Origin: Marsupella aquatica
Lineage: Eukaryota; Marchantiophyta
Length of the DNA stretch: 64,000 nucleotides
NCBI GenBank assembly: GCA_973895155.1
Contig: OZ316894.1
Coordinates: 21,762,001 to 21,826,000 of the forward strand
Reading direction: 5' to 3'
In this document: positions 11,376 through 20,788 of the stretch, piece by piece
How the letters are laid out: each line of letters starts with the position of its first letter
How positions within the stretch are numbered: the stretch's first letter is position 1
Program-made: the position numbers and the translations under genes
The notes under the pieces: model-generated
The model's database searches: none
What the model saw: the letters and a program-made list of their open reading frames with translations, nothing else
What the model was told of the DNA's origin: nothing

Positions 11376-12690
11376 AGAATATAAAAAAATAACTTGGTTT
11401 TCTATGATAATATAAAAGTAGAAATTTTCAGTAAGATTTATATGGTAACAAGTAGATTTTTTGTTTTTACCAAGTAAAATTGTAAGTCAAATTATAAATT
11501 TTCAAGATCTATCATAGTAAATAGTAATTTCTAAGAATTTACCATAGTAAAAAGGTAAATTCCGGTAATTTCTTGAATCTACCATAGTAAATAATAATTT
11601 CTACTATTTACCATAATAGAAAGGTATATTCCTGTAACTTCTAGAATTTACCATGATAAACAAATAAGTTCTAGAATTTACCATGAATAAAAAATAAAAT
11701 CTAGTAAGTTCTAGTAAATTCTCGTATCTTCTAGGATACTTTTCTAAAGGGACTAGCGTGGTCTAGCTCCAACTATAAATAAGAGGGAGGCTCGCCCTTC
11801 CAGGGGAGTCCAATTTTCTAGCATTTCAAGCGTATGAGTGTGAGAATGGAGAGTGCATAGAGTGCATATTGTGTGTATTTGCATTAGAGGAATGCTTGAA
11901 CATCGGTTCTAGGACTAAATGGAATGGCTATGCCGTCGGTTTCTATGGTGGAAGGATTCTAAGTTTCCTGATTCTTGGTCATGGAAGGCATTGCCACCAC
12001 TCGAGTACCTTAAAGATGGAGCTTTGAATGTAACAAGGTCGGCTATGTCGCCAATATCATAGATATAATGTTCACAAACCTGTGATCAAGTAGGGACGGC
12101 TCTGCCCCTGAACCTCTCTTAGTTAGAAAGCATATAGGAAGTATGAATGTCAATATTGATTTGAATGAGAGTCCACAAATTCTAAATTTGCGTTTTACGG
12201 TGAGCATTAAGTTGATAGTAAAGAGGAAGGTAGATATTAGGTAGATTCTTACACAGAAGTTTGGGGAAGAAAGATACACTGCAATTATCGCGTCGTCAAA
12301 TCCATTAATATTCTATAGATACACTAATGAGGATGTAAGTGTTTTCATAATAGTGTAAATAGATGAGAGAACATAGCCTAAAGTTGAAAAAAGCACGTAG
12401 ATAAGGTTATCACTTGGAAGAGATATTTGTGGAGTATGGGCCTGTCCTCGACTACTCTGGTGTTATTATCAATATCTAGAGTAGATCACACATATCTCTT
12501 GGTACCAAAAGTGCTTAGGAGTCCTTGCGAAAAAGGGTACGTCTTTCCCACCCAACTTATCTGGAGAAAACCGCAAGAGACACAGGGGAATCCAAGGAAC
12601 TTGAGAAATGGTCGGGAAGGGACAAGGCTCTCAAGGGAATTGGTTCTAAGCATGAAGTCTCTTGCAAGTGATAAATAGCATAATCAGCAC
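11376..12690. mobile_element. AT-rich insertion with repeats and a TATA box, LTR-like
   Basis: The GC-rich element sequence changes abruptly to AT-rich DNA. From 11500 to 11700 the words GAATTTACCATAGTAAA and TTCTAGAATTTACCAT recur in degenerate tandem. A TATAAATA box lies at 11774-11781, followed by GGGAGGCTCGCCCTTCCAGGGG. This layout (repeat-rich U3, TATA, short leader) resembles an LTR promoter, but I could not find matching TG/CA ends or a target duplication. The weak ORFs within are not supported. Confidence 0.4.
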
Positions 12691-12779
12691 ATGCAGCCAA
12701 GCACCCAATGTGTTCTTGAGAGCCTACTATTCCTAGGACACCGCTTGGCTCGCGACCCTTTAGATGTTGGGGTCTGATC

Positions 12780-13938
12780 CTTGCTCCTCCTGCTCCCTCA
12801 TTTGGTGTTGGTCTTTCCTCTACGCGGGGGCCGTCCAGGCATAGGGAGGCTATGGTCCGGTTGCAGTGGTTCCTATGTGGGGATTGGGCTTCGCTTCATG
12901 AGGAGTATTACCATTGGTTGTTAGCGATGGCCTCTCGGACCTCTGAGCTTGTCGAGGAGCCATCTGTCCCTCTTGTGTGGCACAGGCTTTGCTAGTGCCT
13001 TGTGTTGGGGCAGGCTGGGGAGTTTTCTTGGGCTGCCCGCTCCTTGGTCCCCCTCTCCTCTCTCCTCCATCAGCCAAGATTGTTCTTGCCCTACTATCCC
13101 TCCATCCCCCGGCTGCCGCCGAGATTCCTAGTTTTCTCGAGAGCTTTACCCTTTAGGCCGAGTTCTCCCTATCCCGTGAGGTGTTATCCTCTGTCTCCTT
13201 TCATCTACCCTACCTAGCTACAGGTGGGGTTTTTGGGATGAGATTCAAGCACCTACGAGATTGCTTCTGTCCCGAAAACTCGACATCTGGATTTTCTGAG
13301 TTGGTCCAGGTCTGTGTCCATGTTGTGGGGGGTCGTATACCTCTCGTGGTCGCTCAGCTTTTGGGGGTCTGCCAGCTTCTGGTTATGGCCAAAGAGACTG
13401 GGGTGTCAGGACCTTGGCCATTGGGGAGGTCTTGTTTTGATTGGTGAGCCGTTGTGTTTGTCTACAAACTTGGGCTCCCTTTTCATCACACTTTTTCCCT
13501 CACCAGTTTGGTGTGGCCACCCCTGGCGGTTGCGAGAGTGTGGTGCATGGCCTTTGTGCCATCTTGGATATCCACCCCAACTGGGTGGTTATTACGGTGG
13601 ATGTGGCTAACGCATTCAACTTTGTATCCCTTTGGGTCATGTTTGAGGAGTTGTGGGCCGTTGGAGAGGAGATTGCATCCCTCATCCCCTTTGCTCAGGC
13701 CTTCTATGTGGCCCCGACCCCCTTAGTTTACCCTGACCATCTTGTTTTTGGGTCCTACTTGACCATTTCATCCAAGTCTGGGACTAGGCAGGGTGATCCC
13801 TTGGTGGGGCATTGTTTGCTATGGCGCATCTTTGTGCTATTTGAGCCTCTTCGACTGTTTTTCCAGGCTGCTTGTTTCCTTCTGTTGCGGATGATACTCA
13901 CATTGTTGCCCTGGTCTTGCTTGTTGGGGGCACCTATT
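12780..13938 (+). pseudogene. Non-LTR retrotransposon reverse transcriptase, left half
   Basis: In shifting frames one reads RHREAMVRLQWFLCGDWASL, then GQAGEFSWAARSLV, then IVLALLSLHPPAAAEIPSF, GMRFKHLRDCF, GGRIPLVVAQLL, FGVATPGGCESVVHGLCAIL, VVITVDVANAFN, SKSGTRQGDPL and VADDTHIVA. These are reverse transcriptase motifs in the right order: the VDVANAFN catalytic aspartate, GTRQGDPL, and a (Y/F)ADD-box variant, VADD. Stops and frameshifts make it a pseudogene. The sequence is cut at 13938 by the copia array, a few residues past the ADD box, and continues at 30944. Confidence 0.8.
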
Positions 13939-14359
13939 TGTTGGGTATTTACTCTTACGTCTAGGTTAGGTATGACGTGGTTGGTACAACAACGTGGGTT
14001 GGTACAACTACGTGGTTAGGTACAACTACGTGATTAGGTACAACTATGTGGTTAGGTACAACTACGTGATTAGGTACAACTATGTGGTTAGGTACAACTA
14101 AGTTGCACACTATATCATAAGAGGCATGTGTGCTTGGAGAGGTAGGACCAAGGCTCATTGTTATGGAGCCACTTGAGAGATAGGGAGAGCTTACACTGTG
14201 GAGACTCGGTATAGCCGACGGGCTTAGAGTTCAGTAAAGCTCTCTTGTGTGTTCCCGTGGACGTAGCCTCAAGGAGGTGAACCACGTATCTCTTGTGTCG
14301 ACTATTGTGCGTTGGATGGTTCATGGGCTTGCCGTTGCGATCGTCGTCTATGCTCAACA
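13939..14359 (+). repeat. 5' LTR of copy D (421 bp)
   Basis: It begins TGTTGGGTATTTACTC and ends CTATGCTCAACA, so the ends are the inverted pair TGTTG/CAACA. Seven copies of GGTACAAC in an 18-bp repeat occupy about 13980-14100. Two bases (AT) separate it from the primer-binding site. Confidence 0.95.
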
Positions 14360-14361
14360 AT

Positions 14362-14373
14362 TGGTATCAGAGC
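14362..14373 (+). promoter_or_regulatory. Primer-binding site of copy D
   Basis: TGGTATCAGAGC is the standard plant retrotransposon site complementary to the 3' end of initiator methionine tRNA. It primes minus-strand cDNA synthesis. Confidence 0.95.
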
Positions 14374-14783
14374 ATGCTTGGGAGGTGACGTGTGTTCGTG
14401 ACGGGATTTCATGACGGTTTTTCCAGCGTTGAGTGTTGGTGGATTTTCCAGAGTTCCATCGCATGGAACTTGGAGTTTATGGGCTCAACGGATAGATCAG
14501 GGCAAGAGCTTTCTAACGGTGTGAAGAAATCGTTGAACGGAGCTCGTGGTGCAGAGAGATCTAAGTTTTTGTCCTTCTGGATTTTGTGAAGAAAGTTGGC
14601 AATCGACTCGGAGGGAGAAGCGTCAAGTGTTTTGACTCAACGGAGAGATTGAGGCAAGACGATTGTTTTTGAGTCCGGGATTGGCTCTTTGATGCAAAGA
14701 GGAAGGCTAAGCAAAATCAATTACCTTGTTGGACTTGGTGACGGCACCAAGTGCAATTGATCAACATTCGTTGTTGACAAGAC

Positions 14784-15788
14784 GTGGAACTTGAAGCACG
14801 AGGATCACCGCGGAGGTTTCAGGGGCAGAGAGAGGAGAAGGAGGAAGAGCACGTGACACCGATACCATCACCGGTGCGGCGTGTGGTGGAGGAAGCAGTA
14901 CTACTACCGGAGCTCACGGTAAAGAAGAAGATGGGGACTTTCAAGCTTGGGGGACCCAAGTATGAAGTGACAAAGTATGATGGGCGCTCTGACTACTTGC
15001 TATGGGAGAAGCAGGTGAAGGGAGTGCTTTATGCGTCAGGGATGGGCCAACTGCTGAGCCCTCGTGAAGACGATGTTGATGAGAAACAATGGGACCGCAT
15101 GCAGGAGCAGGGAGTGTGGTGTGTTACACTCTATCTCATGCCTCCCATCATCAAGCAGTTGGGTGCACATAAGGATTGCATGTCCTTGTTTGCGGAATTG
15201 CAGAGCAAGTATCACCGCAAGGAGTTGTCGAACCGGCTCTACACTTCCTACAAACTGATGAGTTTCAGGATGAAGAAATCTGGTACGAAGTTGCAAGACC
15301 ATGTGGATGCTTTCAACGACATGGTTGTTGACTTGGAAAACCTTGGGAAGACTTTGAATGATGAGACGAAGGCTCTGCAACTTCTTAGTTCATTGCCTCC
15401 ATCTTACCAGTCCCTATCACGAGTGTTGTTGCATCGTGATAGGGATACCATTTCATACAATGACGTGGTAAGTTCTCTGCTTAGTGATGATCTTCAGCAG
15501 AAGATGCACATCACGTCACAGCCTTCATCATCTGGTGCTGCCCTCAATGTTAACCGTGGGAGGAGTATGCAGCGACCAACTGGGGACCGTAGAACCCAGT
15601 TTAGATCTAAATCCAGATCTAAATCCAAGGGTAAATCCCCTCAGAGGAGGCAGGTGACATGTTGGAAGTGCAACCAAGTTGGACACTTCAAGCAAGACTG
15701 TAAGGGAAAGGCAGCGGAAACTTCATCGGCAAATGTGGCTAGGGCTGATGGAGAAGCTGATTTACTCAATGATGAGTATGTTTTATAA
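14784..15788 (+). pseudogene. Copia gag of copy D, lacking its initiation codon
   Basis: Gag packages element RNA into virus-like particles. The frame from VELEARG to EYVL carries the UBN2-type gag core (YDGRSDYLLWEKQVKG near residue 65 of the frame) and one zinc knuckle, CWKCNQVGHFKQDC (C-x2-C-x4-H-x4-C, codons from 15660). The MSDSEEFFED start present in copies A, B and C is missing because the leader is joined at GACAAG/ACGTGG; the codon before is an in-frame TGA at 14775-14777, and the next in-frame ATG opens MGTFKLGG. The frame ends TAA at 15786-15788, in frame with pol. Confidence 0.9.
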
Positions 15789-18683
15789 AGCCGGGGGTAT
15801 GCCCTGTGTACGTCATCTAGGAGAGCAGATGATGTGTGGATTCTTGATTGTGCTTGCTCTTTTCATATTTGTTACATTCGTGAGTTTTTCAGTTCTTACT
15901 CTGTTTCAAACGGTTCAGTTCTGATGGGAAATGATCACTCCTGTCAAATTGAGGGAATTGGGTCTGTGAAGATTCAAATGTTTGATGGCGCTGTGCGCAC
16001 AGTATCCGGAGTCAGGTATGTACCTGGCATGCGTAAGAATCTGATTTCACTCGGTGTGTTGGATTCAAATGGTCATCAATGGAGCGTTATTGATGGTGAA
16101 CTTCAAGTCAGGTCGGGAGAGACAGTGATTTTGAAGGGGAGTAGACAAAAGAATTTGTATGTGTTACAGGGCAATACTGTATGTGGAGAGGCCAATGTAA
16201 CCAAGTCTCACGAGGAGATGACTCAACTGTGGCATTCACGGCTAGGCCACATGAGTGAGAAGGGTTTGGCTATCTTACGGAAGAATGGACTCATTTCTGA
16301 TTTGCAATCTTGTAAATTAGAGTTTTGTGAGCATTGCATTCTTGGAAAGCAGCATCGTCATGCTTTTGGTGTTGGAACTCATTGTTCCAAAGCGGTTCTT
16401 GAGTACATACATAGTGACGTGTGGGGTCCATCCCCGACTCCCTCACACTCTGGAAAGTTGTACTATGTATCATTTATTGATGATTACTCAAGATTTGTGT
16501 GGATTTATTTCATGACGCATAAGTCTGATGTCTTGTCCATTTTTAAGAAGTGGAAGGCCCAGGTGGAGAATCAGACTGGAAACACGATCAAGTGTTTGGA
16601 TACAAGGGTGAAGAGTCTGAGGTCAGACAACGGCGGGGAGTACACTTCAATGGAATTTGAAGAGTACTGTTCAGAACAGGGGATAACTCGCCATCTCATC
16701 ACAGTTTATACTCCGCAGCAGAATGGTGTCGCTGAGAGGCTCAATCGGACACTGTTGGAGCGGTCACAGAGTATGTTGAGCCAATCAGGTTTACCACAAG
16801 AATTTTGGGCAGAAGCTGTCAATACCGCAGCTTATTTGGTAAATCTTTCTCCTTCTAGTGCTATCAATTTCAAAACGCCGTTTGAGATGCGCTATAAGCG
16901 GCAAGCAGACTTTCATGGCTTGGTAGTTTTTGGAAGTGATGCATATGCTCTCACACCAAAGCAGAATAGGACCAAGTTGGATCCTACCTCCAGGAAATGT
17001 GTTTTTCTTGGGTACCAGAGTGGTGTGAAAGCCTATAGGCTATGGGATCCTATTGCCTATAAGCTCGTTGTTAGTAGGGATGTTTCCTTCAATGAATCCA
17101 GATTATTGAAGGAGGGGGAGAATACTCAGGTCTCTGGTACTAACAAAGGAAAATCTCCTATCCCGGATCTCGTTGAGGGGGAGATTGGTTATGAGGTGCA
17201 TGACCGGAGAGAAGGAGTTGCTCCAATTATGGAGCTGGTTCCTGTGCCAGAGGAACCAGAGGAGTTTGTTGATGCTGGTGAGCAACAAGTGGATGCTGTT
17301 GAGCTTCAAATTGTACCAGCACACGCAGATCAACCGGAGTCATCGGCTAGAAGAACATTTGGTCGCACTGTACGCGCTCCACCAAGGTATGGACAGTGGG
17401 TTGATTCATCTCAACTGCAAGAGGATGATTTTACAGCTGATGATGAGGGTGATGCGTTAATTTTGGAAGAAGGAGAACCTTCTTCATTTCATGAGGCAAG
17501 TGCTTCAAAGGAGAAGCAGAAGTGGACTGCAGCAATGCAAACGGAGATGCAGTCACTAAAGGACAACAAAACTTGGGAGCTTGTTAAGCTGCCTAAGGGT
17601 CAGCAAGTGGTGGACAGCAAGTGGATTTACAAGCTGAAGGATAATTCCATAGGAGGTGGATCGAAGGTCTACAAGGCTAGATTGGTAGCAAAGGGATTCA
17701 CACAAGAGAAAGGTGTGGATTACAATGAGGTCTTCTCACCAGTTGCTAAGTACTCTACAATACGACTATTGTGTGTACTTGTTGTAATGTTTGGTCTGCT
17801 CCTAGATCAGATGGATGTTGTCACAGCTTTCCTCTATGGCACATTGGAAGAGGTGATCTTCATGAGACAACCGCTAGGTTTTGTGAAGAGAGGACAGGAG
17901 GAATTGGTTTGCAGATTGCTGAAATCCTTGTATGGGTTGAAGTAGTCACCAAGACAGTGGAACAAGCGGTTTGACGATTGGATTCGGTCACAAGGTTTTC
18001 ACAGAAGTGTATTTGACCCTTGTGTGTATTTGAAACCGGTGAAGAATGTTGTCTTTGGGTTCATTGTTTTAGTACTTTATGTGGATGACATGCTAATTGC
18101 AGCCAAGGATAGGTCTGAGATTGTTAAGCTCAAGGCACTGCTTAGTGCAGAGTTTAAGATGAAGGACTTAGGGCCAGCTAAGAGGATTTTGGGTATGGAG
18201 ATCACTAGGGACTTGGAGGCTGGCAAGCTATGGTTGACGCAGAGCAGTTATGCGAGGAAGGTAATTGCAAGGTTCAACATGGGGAATAGCAAGCCAGTAA
18301 GTACCCCGTTGGCTCCACACTTCAAGTTATCATCAGCGTTCTGTCCTACGGATGACACAGAGAAGAGGTTGATGTCAAAGGTTCCATATGACAAGGCAAT
18401 GGGGAGTCTCATGTATTTGATGACTTGCACTAGACCTGATCTTGCCATGGCTATGGGCAAGGTGAGCAGGTACATGTCGAATCCAGGGAAGGTACACTGG
18501 GAAGCAGTGAAGTGGATTATCAGGTACTTGAAGGGTACCGTGGATCATGGTCTTTTATTTGATGCGAATGCAAAGAATGCTAGATCATTGATTGGCTATG
18601 TAGATTCTGACTATGGACAAGATTTGGACCGAAGGAGATCAACAACAGGATACGTGTTCACACTTGGCGGTGGATGCATAAGT
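15789..18683 (+). pseudogene. Copia pol of copy D (protease-integrase-RT-RNase H), truncated
   Basis: Pol is in frame with gag after one stop. Order of domains: protease region with WILDCACSFHIC at about 15840 in place of the usual D-S/T-G; integrase with HSRLGH ... CEHC zinc site, DVWGP, DDYSRF, SDNGGEY and NGVAERLNRTL; reverse transcriptase with KARLVAKGFTQ, VLYVDDMLIAA; RNase H start (GYVDSDYGQDLDRRRSTTGY). An internal TAG at 17943-17945 replaces the CAG (Gln) codon seen in A and B at LYGLKQSPRQW. The frame is lost at about 18683, where D meets the inverted 3' end of copy C, so the last part of RNase H and the 3' LTR are absent. Confidence 0.95.
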
Positions 18684-19128
18684 CCCCTTGACTCTGGTCT
18701 AGGGGAGAGTAATACTGCCAATGTATATGATCCCTCAGCGGGAAGTTTTGGACAGAAACCAAACCGGTTTCCCTCTCTAACTAGAGCAAACCAGAACTAA
18801 GCCGTAGCCTAATACATAGGAATGAGGAAGAGCATATATCAGTAATTACAATGAATGTTTAAGAAAACTCTACTTGTGATGCAATTGCAAACCTGCAATA
18901 CGTCACGGTGTCTAGAGAAACTCTCCAAAGGAATCACTTTGGTAAATGCGTCAGCCGGGTTGAGTTTACCATCAATCTTGACTAGCTCAAACAAATTATC
19001 AGACACAGCCTGCCTGATAAAATGGTACCTGACGTCAATGTGCTTCACTCTGCTGTCCATCACCTGGTTCACAGCAAGGTGGAGCGCACTTTGACTATCA
19101 CAATGGAGCTTCATACTTGGGTCCCCCA
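18684..19128 (-). mobile_element. 3' end of copy C (RNase H C-terminus and 3' UTR)
   Basis: Read on the minus strand from 19128, KLHCDSQSALHLAVNQ is followed by SRVKHIDVRYHFIR and DAFTKVIPLESF, the end of copia RNase H, then the 3' untranslated region, which matches 26527-26706 of copy B. The polypurine tract is cut at 18684 by the junction with D. Compared with B, a one-base change near the end shifts the frame after QVCNCITS. Confidence 0.9.
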
Positions 19129-20467
19129 AGCTTGAAAGTCCTCATCTTCTTCTTTACCGTGAGCTCCGGTAGTAGTACTGTTTCCTCCACCACACGCCGC
19201 ACCGGTGATGGTATCGGTGTCACGTGCTCTTCCTCCTTCTCCTCTCTCTGCCCCTGAAACCTCCGCGGTGATCCTCGTGCTTCAAGTTCCACGTCTTCAA
19301 AAAACTCCTCCGAATCACTCATATGAGAAAGTCACAAAAAATGTTGTTTTTCACAACTTCTCAAAAAACTCGAAACTCAACACCGCCGCGTAGCCCACAA
19401 AGCTAGGAGTCCAATACTGAAAACCGAAATCAAAATCGAAATTTGACGGAAAAGTTATTCAAATTTGGTCGAGGTGGGTAAAACCTTGGGAAACTCCCCG
19501 TTTTGACCACCTCAGGGAATAACCGAAATACCAAGTACAACCCGTTGTCGGAATTGCGATGTGATTGGTGCGCTGCATTGCCAACTTCAATGGCTATGAC
19601 CTCGCCGAAAAATAACCAAAAAAGTTACCGTTCGGCGGATGAAATCTTTGTCGGACGGTCAAAAAATAGCTCTCTGGTTTTTTGGAATATTCTATGACCC
19701 TTGTACAGGCCCTGTGGGAATTTTGAAGAACAATCGAGGGGCTGACACGTGTCCTCGAACCCCCAAAACCCCCTACCACCCTTCGTCGTCGAAATCTGGT
19801 CGCGCGCGCAGAAAATACACACGGCAGAATGTACCCCTCGACACCAAACGCAAGATATCTCACTCGGGTTTTGACGAAATCAAGATCTGATTTCAGATTT
19901 GGAAACTAGACTTCGAGGCGGTGAAGATCGATATAAGAAGCACCCAAAACGAGGAAAGAACGAGGGAGAAAAAAATTGGTAAAGATGACAGATTTCTCTC
20001 AATTGCCATAGCCAATTTCGAATCAGTTTTTCAAAGAGAAAAAAATGGTACCTTGTCAACAACGAATGTTGATCAATTGCACTTGGTGCCGTCACCAAGT
20101 CCAACAAGGTAATTGATTTTGCTTAGCCTTCCTCTTTGCATCAAAGAGCCAATCCCGGACTCAAAAACAATCGTCTTGCCTCAATCTCTCCGTTGAGTCA
20201 AAACACTTGACGCTTCTCCCTCCGAGTCGATTGCCAACTTTCTTCACAAAATCCAGAAGGACAAAAACTTAGATCTCTCTGCACCACGAGCTCCGTTCAA
20301 CGATTTCTTCACACCGTTAGAAAGCTCTTGCCCTGATCTATCCGTTGAGCCCATAAACTCCAAGTTCCATGCGATGGAACTCTGGAAAATCCACCAACAC
20401 TCAACGCTGGAAAAACCGTCATGAAATCCCGTCATGAACACACGTCACCTCCCAAGCATGCTCTGAT
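19116..20467 (-). mobile_element. 5' end of copy C (primer site, leader, gag start) without LTR
   Basis: From 20467 down, the minus strand has TTTGGTATCAGAGC (primer-binding site), the leader, and gag residues MSDSEEFFEDVELEARG (start codon at 19320-19322) up to GGPKYE. It then passes directly to RNase H KLHCDSQ at a TGAAG shared by both sites. No LTR precedes the primer site; instead a gag fragment does. The intron-like interval of the leader is 19295-20051. Confidence 0.9.
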
Positions 20468-20788
20468 ACCAAATTCCTTCATCCTGAAACTCATCAGTTT
20501 GTAGGAAGTGTAGAGCCGGTTCGACAACTCCTTGCGGTGATACTTGCTCTGCAATTCCGCAAACAAGGACATGCAATCCTTATGTGCACCCAACTGCTTG
20601 ATGATGGGAGGCATGAGATAGAGTGTAACACACCACACTCCCTGCTCCTGCATGCGGTCCCATTGTTTCTCATCAACATCGTCTTCACGAGGGCTCAGCA
20701 GTTGGCCCATCCCTGACGCATAAAGCACTCCCTTCACCTGCTTCTCCCATAGCAAGTAGTCAGAGCGCCCATCATACTTTGTCACTTC
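20468..20788 (-). mobile_element. Displaced gag fragment between A pol and C leader
   Basis: It encodes the gag piece from VTKYDGRSDYLLWEKQVKG to SYKLMSFRMKE, exactly the part that follows where C gag stops. Its upstream join to A RNase H (HWEAVK) is at TGAAGTG, its downstream join to the primer-binding site is at AAT.TGGTA. Together with the C leader it forms a circular permutation of the element's 5' end. Confidence 0.9.

Noticed and set aside
13961-14158. ORFs made of VVPNH repeats (also 25899-26132 and 30634-30867), which look like a repeat protein
   Set aside because: They are translations of the 18-bp LTR repeat in the antisense direction and vary with repeat number.
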